NCBI GenBank assembly: GCA_022799355.1
Contig: JAAWOG010000007.1
Span: 28,545 to 92,544 of the forward strand
Origin: Lachnospiraceae bacterium
Lineage (GTDB): Bacteria; Bacillota; Clostridia; Lachnospirales; Lachnospiraceae
Length of the DNA: 64,000 bases
Reading direction: 5' to 3'
Numbering within the stretch: position 1 is the first letter of the stretch; each line of letters begins with the position of its first letter. A model generated the notes under the pieces. It had not been told where the DNA came from and did no database searches. It saw only the letters and a program-made list of their open reading frames with translations. The translations under genes were made by a program, and so were the position numbers. Below are positions 54,761-64,000 of this stretch, piece after piece.

Positions 54761-54789
54761 AATATAACACCTTCCCCGATATTTGTCAA
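54761..54789 (-). promoter_or_regulatory. NlpC/P60 gene promoter
   Basis: TTGACA (54784-54789) and TATATT (54761-54766) lie 17 bp apart on the minus strand. The rest of the 314-bp gap 54687-55000 is AT-rich and holds no gene; on the plus side only the AAAGGAG of the next gene (about 54984) stands out. Confidence 0.75.
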
Positions 54790-55000
54790 TGCCGCGTTTC
54801 ACCCAAAAATACGGAAAAAATCATTGTTCACAGTTTTTTCATATTCATATTTTTTTGTAACAATTCTAGATTTAGCGGCTTTTATTCGACTTTTTCCGCC
54901 CTTCCTCTATATCTGGTAGCGGCGAAAAAAACAGATTTTTTTTATTTTTATTTCTTTCTTCTAAAAAATATATTAAAATAAAAAAAAGGAGATATAGCAT

Positions 55001-55720
55001 ATGAACAAAAAAGCTCTTATCACCGGCGCTTCCCGGGGAATCGGGGAAGCCATCGCAAGAAAACTGGCAAGCGAGCACTACGACCTCTATCTGACCTGTC
55101 TGCACTCGGAAGAAAAACTTCACGCCCTTGCAACCTACTTGGAACAGGAATACAACGTTTCCGTGGGCGCCTTTTTGTGCGATGTCTCTTCCTGTAAAGA
55201 AGTGGACAAACTTTTCCGCCACATACCATCCCTGGATGTTCTGATCAACAACGCCGGAATCTCCTATATCGGACTGCTCACCGACATGAGCCCCCAGGCA
55301 TGGGACCGGGTACTCGGCACCAACTTAAACAGCCTCTTTTATACCAGCAGAAACGCCATTCCCCTGATGCTGCAACGTCACCGCGGAAAGATCATCAATA
55401 TTTCCTCCGTGTGGGGAGAGTGCGGCGCTTCCATGGAAGTGGCATACTCCGCCTCCAAAGGCGGCGTAAACAGTTTTACCAGGGCTCTCGCCAAAGAACT
55501 TGCTCCCTCCGGCATACAGGTAAACGCCATCTCCTGCGGACTGATCAACACGGAGATGAACCTTCATCTGACGGAGGAGGAAAGATGCTCTCTTATCGAA
55601 GAAATTCCCACGGACCGCATGGGAAATACGGCGGAAGTAGCGGATATGTTGTATGCCGTACTCTCCATGCCTTCCTACACCACCGGACAGATTTTCACAA
55701 TAGACGGGGGATGGCGTTAA
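55001..55720 (+). CDS. SDR family oxidoreductase (FabG-like)
   Basis: A 239-aa short-chain dehydrogenase/reductase with the cofactor motif TGASRGIG (8-15), NNAG, the catalytic Ser...Tyr-xxx-Lys (NISSVWG, YSASKGG) and the C-terminal TGQIFTIDGGWR. It looks like a 3-oxoacyl-ACP reductase, but it is not in a fatty-acid operon and its substrate is open. An AAAGGAG site precedes the ATG. It is convergent with the fused reductase gene 34 bp downstream. Confidence 0.9.
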   Translation: MNKKALITGASRGIGEAIARKLASEHYDLYLTCLHSEEKLHALATYLEQEYNVSVGAFLCDVSSCKEVDKLFRHIPSLDVLINNAGISYIGLLTDMSPQAWDRVLGTNLNSLFYTSRNAIPLMLQRHRGKIINISSVWGECGASMEVAYSASKGGVNSFTRALAKELAPSGIQVNAISCGLINTEMNLHLTEEERCSLIEEIPTDRMGNTAEVADMLYAVLSMPSYTTGQIFTIDGGWR

Positions 55721-55754
55721 GCCATCCCCTTATCTTTTCAATCCCTCTTTTCTT

Positions 55755-58349
55755 TTAACAGGTCGCGCCGCCCACCAGATGTTTCTGCGCTTTGATCACT
55801 TCCTCTTTCCGCCTGAGCAGTTCATCGCTCATCAGCTTATCCTGTACATAGTCAAAGCCAAGCCTGTCGATCGTATCCGCAAAACGCTCTCCCGTAATAC
55901 CCTCATCCCGGAAAAACAGGATCGCTTTCTCGATCACCTGCAGCACTTCCTCTTTCTCCGTAAAGATCTTCTCGAGCACCTGGCCATGGGCTATCTTCTT
56001 GCCCCAGCGCCCGCCGATATAAACACGGTATCCCGTCTCCGCCTCCTTGACTGCGCCGAAGGGACATTTACCGATACAGCGTCCGCAGTGATTACATGCC
56101 GTTTTATCGATCCTCAGCTTCCTTACACCGTTTACCTCTTCCACTTTCGCATCTTTCAGAGGGCAACTGTTCTCCACCTGACAGATCTTACAGCCCTTAC
56201 AGAGGCTCTCATCCACCACCGGCACTCTCTGCCCGATCACACCCAGATCATTTAAATCCGGTTTTACACAGTTATTGGGACAGCCGCCCACCGCGATCTT
56301 AAATTTATGAGGCAGTTTTACATCGTTAAATCCTTTATAGAATCTCTCGTGAATCTCCTCCGACAGCGCAAAGGTATCGATCAGCCCGTACTGACAGGTG
56401 GTTCCCTTACAGGACACCACAGGCCGCACTTTAGAGCCCGTTCCGCCGGTCTCAAGCCCTTCTCTCTTCAGATATTCCCGCACATCCTCGATCTTCTCAT
56501 AGGGAACACCCTGGATCTCCAGCGTCAGCCGGGTTGTCATGGTCACTTCCCCCGTGCCGTATTTTTCCGCCGCCTCCGCGATGCACTGCTGTTCCTTCGC
56601 CGTGATTTTGCCGTTTCTTGTGATCACACGCACATTAAAGCGGTCCGGATGGTTCTTATCCTGCAGGCAGCCAAGAGCCTTCACCCTCTTTACATCCTCC
56701 TCGGAAATCGTGGATTTTGCTCCCTCCACTTTCACTTCATTAAAGGTAATGCCGCCTTCCAGCACTTTCGTATTGGTATAGCCATAGGCTTTCAGCCTGT
56801 TCTGTAAAAAATACCCTCTCTTGCCCTTTGCGCAGACAAGCAGAAGTTTTGCATCCTTCTCAAGCCCTTCCACAGGTCCTGTCACTTTGGAGAGATTTAA
56901 CCAGAGCGCGCCCGGTATCTTTGCCTGGGGCAGCACATCTATAACCTGATAGCCCTTTGCAGATCCCGCCTGATATGCCGCAGGGGTAATGGTTTCAAAT
57001 TCGCCCGTCAGCTTATTCTCCATAATATAGCACACCTGTACAAAAGGATGGATCGCCGTGGAAAACGGAGGGGCATACGCCATATCCATATTTTCAAAAT
57101 CTTCCACCTTCGCGCCCAGGGATATCCCGGTCACCGCGATATCCACGATTTTGTCCACGGCGCCTGCGCCAAGCACCTGTACGCCGAGCAGTTTATGCGA
57201 CACCTTATCCGCCACCAGTTTGATGATAAAACTGTCCGCTCCCGGATAGTAATGGGCCTTGTCATCCACTACCGCAAGGACGGTTTCCGCGTCATACCCC
57301 GCCGCCTTTGCCTGCCCTTCGGTCAGCCCCGTCTTTCCCACATTCAGCCCCGGCAGTTTTACGACGCCGGTTCCAAGGCAGCCCGCATACTCCTTTTCTT
57401 TTCCATTCAGCACCTGCGCGAGAGTTCTTCCGGCATAGTTGGCGGTGGAACCCATGGGTGACCACTGCGCTCCTCCCGTGAGACGGTTTTTCACCATACA
57501 GCAGTCCCCCGCCGCATAGACGTCCGGCATATTCGTCGCCATCTTACCATCCACTACGATCGTGCCTCTTTCCATCACAAGCCCGCTGTCCTTCAAAAAT
57601 GCCGTATTGGGACGGATACCCACACTCATGACCACCACGTCTGCGCCGAATACGCCGGCGTCGGTTTTAACCCCCGCTGCTTTTTCCTGTCCTTCCACAG
57701 CCTCCACTTTGACACTGGTATGTACGGAAATACCGCTCTGTTTTAACTGTTTTTTCACAAAGTCAGCCATCTCCTGATCCAGTATGCCGGGCAGGATCTG
57801 AGGCGCCAAATCAACCACCGTTACCATCATGCCCTGAGCCTTGATATTCTCGGCGATCTCCAGCCCAATAAACCCGCCGCCTACCACGACAGCCTTTTTA
57901 CAGTTATTTTCCTGAATATATTTTCTTAACTCAATCGCGTCATCCGGCGTGCGCATCTGAAAGACGCCGGGGAGCCCTGCCCCCGGAATAGGCGGCACCA
58001 CAGGAGACGCCCCTGTGGCGATGATCAGTTTGTCATAGCCGTATTCTAACGCTTCTCCGGTGGAAACTCTCTTTGCCTGCACCTTCTTTCCCGCAAAGTC
58101 AATATGCTCCGCTTCCACACCGGTATGCACCTTTACGCCGGTCAGCCCTTCGTACTTCTGGGGCGTATTTACGATCAGTTCCTCCCTGCTCTCAATCAGC
58201 CCGCCCACATAGTAGGGCAGTCCGCACCCCGCATAAGAAATGTCCTCTCCCTTTGTCACAATCAGAACTTCCGCGCCGCGGTCCTCCCTCATGCACTTCG
58301 CCGCCGCCTTTGTCCCGGCAGCTACCCCGCCGATTACCAATACCTTCAT
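55755..58349 (-). CDS. CoA-disulfide reductase-like / rhodanese / siroheme-type reductase fusion
   Basis: An 864-aa protein in three parts. Residues 1-450 form a flavin disulfide reductase (GGVAAGTKAAAKC, redox Cys42 in SYAGCGLP, second nucleotide site VVGGGFIGLEIAENI). About 455-545 is a rhodanese domain with the active Cys in LLVCAKGKRGY. About 570-864 resembles a sulfite/nitrite reductase half-domain with SCKGTTC and GGCPNNC cysteine pairs, then two 4Fe-4S clusters (CKGCKICQVENSCP, CNHCGRCIGKCP). The first two modules are known together as polysulfide/CoA-persulfide reductases. The third would add an iron-sulfur/siroheme centre. A role in sulfur-species reduction is inferred. Confidence 0.88.
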   Translation of the reverse strand: MKVLVIGGVAAGTKAAAKCMREDRGAEVLIVTKGEDISYAGCGLPYYVGGLIESREELIVNTPQKYEGLTGVKVHTGVEAEHIDFAGKKVQAKRVSTGEALEYGYDKLIIATGASPVVPPIPGAGLPGVFQMRTPDDAIELRKYIQENNCKKAVVVGGGFIGLEIAENIKAQGMMVTVVDLAPQILPGILDQEMADFVKKQLKQSGISVHTSVKVEAVEGQEKAAGVKTDAGVFGADVVVMSVGIRPNTAFLKDSGLVMERGTIVVDGKMATNMPDVYAAGDCCMVKNRLTGGAQWSPMGSTANYAGRTLAQVLNGKEKEYAGCLGTGVVKLPGLNVGKTGLTEGQAKAAGYDAETVLAVVDDKAHYYPGADSFIIKLVADKVSHKLLGVQVLGAGAVDKIVDIAVTGISLGAKVEDFENMDMAYAPPFSTAIHPFVQVCYIMENKLTGEFETITPAAYQAGSAKGYQVIDVLPQAKIPGALWLNLSKVTGPVEGLEKDAKLLLVCAKGKRGYFLQNRLKAYGYTNTKVLEGGITFNEVKVEGAKSTISEEDVKRVKALGCLQDKNHPDRFNVRVITRNGKITAKEQQCIAEAAEKYGTGEVTMTTRLTLEIQGVPYEKIEDVREYLKREGLETGGTGSKVRPVVSCKGTTCQYGLIDTFALSEEIHERFYKGFNDVKLPHKFKIAVGGCPNNCVKPDLNDLGVIGQRVPVVDESLCKGCKICQVENSCPLKDAKVEEVNGVRKLRIDKTACNHCGRCIGKCPFGAVKEAETGYRVYIGGRWGKKIAHGQVLEKIFTEKEEVLQVIEKAILFFRDEGITGERFADTIDRLGFDYVQDKLMSDELLRRKEEVIKAQKHLVGGATC

Positions 58350-58413
58350 GTTGTTCTCCTCTCTTTTATGTTTTTCCTGATATGTTCTGCCCGCAGCTTA
58401 CTTTTTGCGGGGC

Positions 58414-60573
58414 TTACATGCTGACTCTCTCCTTGATTTCCGCCATTTTGGCGTCGCACAGTCTCGTGTCCCCGTGCACCCGGGAATATGCGAGATATCC
58501 GTTCATACGGTCGATCTTCGTCAGGTTCCGGCTGCCGCATTTCGGACAGACGTCCATCTCCAACTCCTGATGCCCGCAGTCGTCACAGTACGCCAGCGAC
58601 AGATTCACTCCCTCATAAAAGCCCATCTCCATCGCCCGCCGCACCAGCGTGCGGATCGCTTCTATATTATAGTCCACCGGATATTTAACATATTGGATCT
58701 TACCGCCGTTGAAAAGGTCCCAGAATCGTTTCTCCAGATCCTGTTTCCGGATCGGCGTAATAGGTTCCGCCACATGACAGTGAAAGCTGTTAGAAACATA
58801 CTCCCTGTCGGAAACCCCTTCTACAATGCCGTATTTCGCCCGGAACTGTTCCACCTGCAGCCCGCAGAGATTCTCCGCCGGTGTGCCGTAGATCGCATAG
58901 AGCCGTCCGTCCTCTTTTTTGAACTGCGCCACCTTATCATTGATATGCTCCATCACTTCCAGCGCAAAACCGCCGTCCTCCACCAGCGACTTCCCGTTGT
59001 AGAGCATCTGCAGTTCATTCAGCGCCGTAATGCCGAAGCTTGCCGTGGCGGAGGCAAGCACTGGTTTGATCTTGTCATGAAATCCCAGATGCCCGCCGTA
59101 AAAGCCGCCCTCGCAGTAACCAAGCGGATTGTTGGACGCCTTCATCTCACCTAAATAGGCATAAGTCCGCAGATGGAGCCGCCTGATCAGTTCCAGATAA
59201 TAGTCCAGCACCTCATAAAAATCCCGGCTCTCCTGTCTTGCCTTTGCCAGAATCATGGGCAGGTGGAGGGAAACCACGCCGATATTAAAACGCCCCACAA
59301 AGACAGGCTTATCCTCCTCATCCGCAGGCTCCATACCGCCCCGCTCATACCACGGCGATAAAAAGGCGCGGCACCCCATGGGCGAAACCACCCTGCCGTA
59401 TTTCTTGTAAATTTCCGCCACATACCCTTCCCCGGTCAGGGAAAGCCAATCGGGATACATGGTTTTCGCAGAGCAGGCAATCCCCGCTTCAAACAGCTCC
59501 TCCAGTTCACACCCCGGACCATGCAGGTCTTTATCATATAAAAAAACAATCTTCGGAAAAAGCACCGGCTTCTTATGTCCCTTTTTGCCCTGGCCGCCTT
59601 TTCTTACTTCCAGAAGCGTCTTTGTGGCAAGACGGGCAAACTTATCTTTTCCAAGCCCTGCCGTTACCGTAATAAAGGGATAGTCTCCCCGGCTTGACGC
59701 CACGGTATTAAATTTATACTCCCATCCCTGAAAGCCCTGCTCCATCTCCTTTTCCAGATCCCTCCAGGCCTGTTCCTTTGCCTTATCCTCAGACAGCCCA
59801 AGGGAGAGATATTTCTCCAGATTCCGGCCATAGGATTTCTCCGCATAGGGGGTAAGCAGCTTATCCACCTCCGGCACCGTAAAGCCGCCGTACTGCTGGC
59901 TTGCCGCCGATAACACGATATCCCCCATCACATCAAAGGCGGTATCGAGTGTCTTTGGTTCATTATACCAGACATTTCCCATCTCAAAACCGCCGCTCAG
60001 CACTTCGCTGATATGGAACAGACAGCAGTTCATCGTATCCCGCCTTGCGGACATATCATGAATATAAATATACCCGTCGCGGGCCTCCTGTATCTCCTCC
60101 CTTGTGAGGAAGAATTTTTGATACATCTCCCGGTTTAACTGATTGAAAATCAGGCTCCGCCTTGTGGAGACAAGGGCTGAATCGGTGTTGGCATTCTCCT
60201 TATCCCCGATATACATGATAGACTGGCTCTTTTTATACACTTCGTCCAGCATTCTCACGAAATCCTGTTTGTAGTTCCGGTAATCCCGGTAGCTTTTTGC
60301 CACCAGCGGATTGATCCGCTCCAGCGCATACTCCACCACATGGTGCATCACTTCGATGGGGATCTGCGTCATCTGTTCCTCTTCGGCCTTTTCGATGACA
60401 AGCTCACAGATCCTTCCCTTTTCCTCTTCCGTCAGTTCCACCATCACGCGATAAGCGCTCTTACCGACCGCATCCACCACTTTCCGTACCTGAAAGGGCT
60501 CTTTGCTGCCGTCTTTTTTGATGATATATATTTGATAACGTGGTTTATACTTTTCATTATAATTGGTTTTCAT
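58414..60573 (-). CDS. nrdD: Anaerobic ribonucleoside-triphosphate reductase
   Basis: It makes dNTPs by glycyl-radical chemistry without oxygen. The 719-aa class III enzyme has an N-terminal ATP cone (about 10-100), the catalytic barrel with the YIYIHDMSARRDTMNCCLF motif, four zinc cysteines (663, 666, 676, 679: CDDC, CPKC) and the radical glycine Gly692 in the RMNGYLAYSR context (where E. coli has RVCGYL). The activase gene nrdG is not adjacent, which is less usual. It ends 64 bp before the fusion reductase start. Confidence 0.96.
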   Translation of the reverse strand: MKTNYNEKYKPRYQIYIIKKDGSKEPFQVRKVVDAVGKSAYRVMVELTEEEKGRICELVIEKAEEEQMTQIPIEVMHHVVEYALERINPLVAKSYRDYRNYKQDFVRMLDEVYKKSQSIMYIGDKENANTDSALVSTRRSLIFNQLNREMYQKFFLTREEIQEARDGYIYIHDMSARRDTMNCCLFHISEVLSGGFEMGNVWYNEPKTLDTAFDVMGDIVLSAASQQYGGFTVPEVDKLLTPYAEKSYGRNLEKYLSLGLSEDKAKEQAWRDLEKEMEQGFQGWEYKFNTVASSRGDYPFITVTAGLGKDKFARLATKTLLEVRKGGQGKKGHKKPVLFPKIVFLYDKDLHGPGCELEELFEAGIACSAKTMYPDWLSLTGEGYVAEIYKKYGRVVSPMGCRAFLSPWYERGGMEPADEEDKPVFVGRFNIGVVSLHLPMILAKARQESRDFYEVLDYYLELIRRLHLRTYAYLGEMKASNNPLGYCEGGFYGGHLGFHDKIKPVLASATASFGITALNELQMLYNGKSLVEDGGFALEVMEHINDKVAQFKKEDGRLYAIYGTPAENLCGLQVEQFRAKYGIVEGVSDREYVSNSFHCHVAEPITPIRKQDLEKRFWDLFNGGKIQYVKYPVDYNIEAIRTLVRRAMEMGFYEGVNLSLAYCDDCGHQELEMDVCPKCGSRNLTKIDRMNGYLAYSRVHGDTRLCDAKMAEIKERVSM

Positions 60574-60582
60574 TGGATTTCC

Positions 60583-61074
60583 TCACAAACTGCCATGCTC
60601 CGTTCCTATCCCGTCCGCAATTGACCTGATTTTCTCGTAAACACTACGATAAGTACGGGGATATGCATTGCTTCCATATACACTCTTCTCCATGCTGCCG
60701 TAATCTGCCGTAATATCCCACTGATCGCCGTCGTCAACCCTTGAGTTAATATAACTGCTTCTCCAAAGGGGCATATAAGCCGCCGCACAGACAACTTTAA
60801 CCTCCCTCTGCTGCTCTTTTGAAAATTGATCCTCCTTATGACTTATGATGGTACCATCAAAATCATAATAATATACATCGACGGAATCCCGGACAAAATC
60901 AAACTTATATTCGACCAACACCACGCCAAACCCCCAGGACTTATAGTGCAGCGTTTCCATATTGAAAACCAATTTTTTGCAGTAAATCAGGCACAGCAGA
61001 AATAATGCGGCACATATCAGCAAAACTTTCGGAACAGTTTTTTTAAACAGTTTTTTTAACTTCGTCTTATTCAT
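60583..61074 (-). CDS. Small membrane-anchored protein of unknown function
   Basis: 163 aa from the ATG at 61074 (GGGG four nt upstream). It has a basic N-terminus (MNKTKLKKLFKKTVPK), one membrane segment (VLLICAALFLLCLIYCKKLVF) and an extracytoplasmic part rich in Asp and Tyr (VDVYYYDFDGTIISHKEDQF). No family is recognised. It starts 32 bp after the WYL regulator gene and ends 9 bp before nrdD, so it may be cotranscribed. Confidence 0.7.
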   Translation of the reverse strand: MNKTKLKKLFKKTVPKVLLICAALFLLCLIYCKKLVFNMETLHYKSWGFGVVLVEYKFDFVRDSVDVYYYDFDGTIISHKEDQFSKEQQREVKVVCAAAYMPLWRSSYINSRVDDGDQWDITADYGSMEKSVYGSNAYPRTYRSVYEKIRSIADGIGTEHGSL

Positions 61075-61105
61075 TTGTCCCCCTTCAATCATAGATTGCT
61101 TTATA

Positions 61106-62092
61106 TCAGTTATTTTCCAGAATCTCCTTCAAATGGCCGCGGTATCCTTCCCGCACGGACTCCGGTGCCATCACCTTCACATCCTTCCCGATCCCTGCAA
61201 GCCAGCCGTAAAACTGCCTGCTGACCATCACCTTCACATGCACCGCAACCCGCTCTCCGGCAAGCTTTTGCAGTGAAACATCTTTCCCGAAACGGTCCAG
61301 CACCACACCCACCAGCGAATTGGGGAAACTCAGCGTCACAATCTGTTCCTCACCGCCGTACATCCCGAAGGTTTTGGCGGAATACGCCGACAGATCGCAT
61401 TTCTTAAAAATCTCCTCCCCCTCCCGGCGCTCTTTCAGCATCTCTATGGAACCCATTTTATCCACCCTGAAATGTTTCAGCATTCCCGCCGCGGCATCAT
61501 AGCCGATCAGATAATAATTCTCATCATTCCACATCAGAGACCAGGGGCTGATCCGGTAATGCTTCCCGCCTTTTCTTGCCACCAGCTTCTTTAACAGGTT
61601 CCATTCCATATAGAGAAACGAAATCTGCCTGTTTTCGTGGACCGCCGTATGTATCGCATCTATATGATAATAAATACTTTCATTCTCATTTTTGATCTGT
61701 CCCGACGTATAGATCTGACGCTGCAACTGCACAGCCTCGTATCTGCTTGCCAGCTTCTCGATCTTTCGGATCAGTTGTTCCGATTTGGACTTTGTGATAA
61801 ACCGGGAAGCGGAGACCGCATCTACAAGAAGTTTCAACTCCGGCAGTTCAAAATCTCTCGACGCCAGATAATAACCGCCGTTACCCTTAGACGGATCGAA
61901 ACCGACATCCACACCAAAATCCATCAGGCAGTTTAAATCGCTGTAGAGGCTTTTACGCTCCGCGCTTATCTCCTCAGCCTTAAGTTTTTCGCGCAGAACC
62001 GCCATCGGCATCGGATGCTGCTCGTCCGTCTGTTCCGTCAGTATCTTTAACAAATATAATAACTTTAGTTTTTGTTTTTCCGATTTTGGCAT
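61106..62092 (-). CDS. WYL-domain transcriptional regulator
   Basis: A 328-aa protein with an N-terminal winged-HTH (KLKLLYLLKILTEQTDEQHPM, SAERKSLYSDLNCLMDFGVDV) and a middle WYL-type ligand-sensing domain (HYRISPWSLMWNDENYYLIGYD) with a C-terminal WCX extension. WYL regulators bind nucleic acids or nucleotides and often control stress or defence genes. It lies one base after the HAD gene, so they are cotranscribed. Confidence 0.9.
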   Translation of the reverse strand: MPKSEKQKLKLLYLLKILTEQTDEQHPMPMAVLREKLKAEEISAERKSLYSDLNCLMDFGVDVGFDPSKGNGGYYLASRDFELPELKLLVDAVSASRFITKSKSEQLIRKIEKLASRYEAVQLQRQIYTSGQIKNENESIYYHIDAIHTAVHENRQISFLYMEWNLLKKLVARKGGKHYRISPWSLMWNDENYYLIGYDAAAGMLKHFRVDKMGSIEMLKERREGEEIFKKCDLSAYSAKTFGMYGGEEQIVTLSFPNSLVGVVLDRFGKDVSLQKLAGERVAVHVKVMVSRQFYGWLAGIGKDVKVMAPESVREGYRGHLKEILENN

Positions 62093-62093
62093 A

Positions 62094-62807
62094 TTATTCC
62101 CTTACGATCCCAAACACTTCCTCAAGATTCCCGATCTCATACTCAACGTGCAAAGGCTCCTTGCTTCCGCCTTGTTCAGGCAGCACCTTCCCGCCCGGAT
62201 TATACCAGCAGGCATCCACACCGGCATGATTAGCGCCGCGCATATCGGAGGTCAGAGAATCCCCGATAAGCAATGCCCTTTCTTTTTGAAAACCGGCTAT
62301 CTCTTCAAAGACAATATCAAAAAATTCTCTCCTGGGCTTCTCATAACCAATTACATCCGATATAAAAACCTTATCGATCAACTTATCAAAGCCGGAATTT
62401 TTCATCTTGATCTGCTGGGTGGTTAAAATGCCGTTTGTCACAATATATTGTTTCAGCCCCATCTCTTTCAGCTTTGTCACAATTTCATAGGAATCATCCA
62501 CAAAATACGTCTTTGTGCCAAGTTCTTTCTCATACTGTTTCTGCATCAGCTCCGGATCGATATGCTCAATGCCCATCTGCCGGAAAAACTCTCTGAAACG
62601 CCCCGGCAGAAGTTCCCGCTTCTCCATTTCCCCGCGCTCCAGCTTCTGCCAGTATACTTCATTGATTCCGGAATATAATGAGAGCATCTCCTCCGTCATG
62701 ACGACTCCAAAGTTTTTCAGGCATACTCCCAATGCATACCGCTCCGACATCTTAAAGTTCAGCAGCGTTCCGTCCAAATCCCATAAAATCGTATCGTATC
62801 TCAACAT
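62094..62807 (-). CDS. HAD family hydrolase (YjjG-like nucleotidase)
   Basis: 237 aa from the ATG at 62807, with GAGG upstream. It has the nucleophile motif WDLDGTLLNF (Asp-x-Asp), motif II (VTNGI), the conserved Lys (KVFISDVIGYEKPRREFFD) and motif IV (LIGDSLTSDMRGA). YjjG-type enzymes hydrolyse pyrimidine nucleotides, including non-canonical ones. That substrate is inferred from family similarity only. Confidence 0.88.
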   Translation of the reverse strand: MLRYDTILWDLDGTLLNFKMSERYALGVCLKNFGVVMTEEMLSLYSGINEVYWQKLERGEMEKRELLPGRFREFFRQMGIEHIDPELMQKQYEKELGTKTYFVDDSYEIVTKLKEMGLKQYIVTNGILTTQQIKMKNSGFDKLIDKVFISDVIGYEKPRREFFDIVFEEIAGFQKERALLIGDSLTSDMRGANHAGVDACWYNPGGKVLPEQGGSKEPLHVEYEIGNLEEVFGIVRE

Positions 62808-62967
62808 ATGTTTTATCCTCGCTCCGCTTTTGTGTTTTCCCATGGCATACAAATAATATTTTTATCATCTTGGATTTATCCTTTCATAAGCCTTTAAGCC
62901 TTGATATAGGAAGGCACTGAAAAAGTCATTATTTTTCAACTACTTTAAAGGTATAGTTGAACCCTTT

Positions 62968-64000
62968 TTATTCTTCACTTTCCATCAACTTTTTCAGTTC
63001 CTCTTTGCTAGGAAGAACAGTTAGATATTTGCTCGCGAATATCTGGCTATTATCCTCTGGCAAAGTCATCTCTACTACTGCATCATTCTTATTTTTACAC
63101 AACAGAATACCTATAGTGCGATTTTCATCTTCTAATTTTACCTTACGGTCATAATAGTTCACATACATCTGCATTTGTCCTATATCCTGATGCTTTAATC
63201 GACCAATCTTTAAGTCAAAGAGCACGAAACAACGTAGCAGACGATTGAAAAATACCAAATCTACTCTATAATGCTCATCTTCAAAAGTAAATCTAACTTG
63301 TCTTCCAACAAAAGTAAATCCTCTCCCTAATTCCAACAAGAATTCTTGCAAATGATCAATTATTTTAGCTTCCAAATCTGTTTCTGAATATTTCGCAAGT
63401 TCAGGAAGACCTGTAAATTCTAATACATACGGGTCTTTCAATAAATCTTCTGGTTTCTCAATTATTTGTCCTTCTGTTGATAATCGTTCTATTCCCTCTT
63501 TATCCCGGCTCAATACCAGCCGCTCATATAATGCACTATCATACTGTCTTCCCAGCTCCTTTACTCCCCATCCATTCCGAATTGCTTCAATTTCATAAAA
63601 ATGTCGTTCATCTATATTAGGAATACGCATAAGTAATACATAATGCGAAAAACTCAAAAAAAATTTCCTTCCTTCTCTTGTTGCTGGCAGGTTTTCAAAT
63701 TGGGTAGACACTTTCTGCCCAATCTGATCTTTGGAATATACCACATAGAATCTACGCATCAGTTTCAGATTTTCTACGGAAAATCCCTTTCCCAAACTCT
63801 CCGTTAAACGTTTTGATAATTCTTTAAGAATCGCTTTTCCATATTCAGCACGCTTCTCCCCACTTTGCTCTTCTTCTAAAATCATTCGTCCTACTTCATA
63901 GTAGGAATAGACCATAGAAATATTTAGTGCTAATTTTGCTTGTTTTCTGGCATTTTTAAGAACTTCTAATACTCTGTCAAAAAAATCATTCTTCTTGATA
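62968..64000 (-). CDS. YhcG-type PDDEXK nuclease (DUF1016), 5' end outside the window
   Basis: The frame stays open from 62968 to the window edge at 64000, beyond the first ATG at 63915. The part before that ATG (IKKNDFFDRVLEVLKNARKQA) fits the start of the DUF1016 N-terminal domain, so the true start lies outside. The N-terminal domain includes YYEVGRMILEEEQSG, and the C-terminal nuclease fold has YRVDLVFFNRLLRCFVLFDLKIG, a typical D...xLK core (Asp and Lys in DLVFF, FDLKIG). Related proteins are found near restriction systems and mobile elements. The following spacer holds a TTCAACTA/TAGTTGAA hairpin (62935-62961). Confidence 0.88.
   Translation of the reverse strand, partial: IKKNDFFDRVLEVLKNARKQAKLALNISMVYSYYEVGRMILEEEQSGEKRAEYGKAILKELSKRLTESLGKGFSVENLKLMRRFYVVYSKDQIGQKVSTQFENLPATREGRKFFLSFSHYVLLMRIPNIDERHFYEIEAIRNGWGVKELGRQYDSALYERLVLSRDKEGIERLSTEGQIIEKPEDLLKDPYVLEFTGLPELAKYSETDLEAKIIDHLQEFLLELGRGFTFVGRQVRFTFEDEHYRVDLVFFNRLLRCFVLFDLKIGRLKHQDIGQMQMYVNYYDRKVKLEDENRTIGILLCKNKNDAVVEMTLPEDNSQIFASKYLTVLPSKEELKKLMESEE

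Overview
The window looks like chromosomal DNA from a low-to-mid GC, anaerobic, butyrate-forming member of the Firmicutes, most likely Lachnospiraceae. The reasons are the complete Gram-positive S10-spc-alpha ribosomal order with a KOW protein between map and infA, a zinc-type S14, strong AGGAGG ribosome binding sites, both the thl-crt-hbd-bcd-etfBA and ptb-buk butyrate modules, and an oxygen-sensitive class III ribonucleotide reductase. I cannot name the genus from sequence alone.

Layout: (1) 1-17.5 kb, minus strand: rpsJ to rplQ, 29 translation genes plus secY, adk, map, a KOW protein and rpoA. It is read from a promoter at about 17.45 kb through a leader of about 330 nt, with many intercistronic hairpins. 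(2) 17.5-20.6 kb: bacteriohemerythrin, then ptb-buk on the plus strand. (3) 20.6-28.5 kb, minus: an MBOAT/SGNH O-acyltransfer pair and an ABC exporter with two ABC-2-like membrane proteins and a membrane-anchored unknown. (4) 28.7-35.2 kb, minus: thl, crt, hbd, bcd, etfB, etfA, the acetyl-CoA to butyryl-CoA pathway, with its own promoter and terminator. Butyryl-CoA from this operon is the substrate of Ptb-Buk, so the two modules together make butyrate and ATP. (5) 35.5-41.8 kb: hpf, a MATE exporter, an Rpn-type nuclease and a PadR/DUF1700/DUF4097 envelope-stress-like module. (6) 41.9-52.7 kb, minus: a group II intron remnant, then a ten-gene accessory locus with a ribose-type ABC transporter, two LacI-type regulators, two creatinase-like M24 proteins lacking metal ligands, an ASRT-family small protein and a sugar O-acetyltransferase. 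(7) 53-64 kb: an SH3/NlpC-P60 hydrolase, an SDR reductase, a three-part flavin/rhodanese/siroheme-type fusion reductase, nrdD, a WYL regulator, a HAD phosphatase and the C-terminal part of a YhcG-type nuclease running off the end.

The most notable non-genic signal is a pair of about 142-bp elements (18143-18285 and 35289-35429). They share GTAACARTTCAGC terminal inverted repeats, each is flanked by its own 8-bp direct repeat, and their internal stems differ by compensatory changes. I read them as a MITE family, probably mobilised by an IS66-type transposase. One copy lies just upstream of each of the two butyrate promoters. The second is the ABC/creatinase-like/ASRT locus, whose substrate is unknown and whose genes share LacI-type operator candidates.
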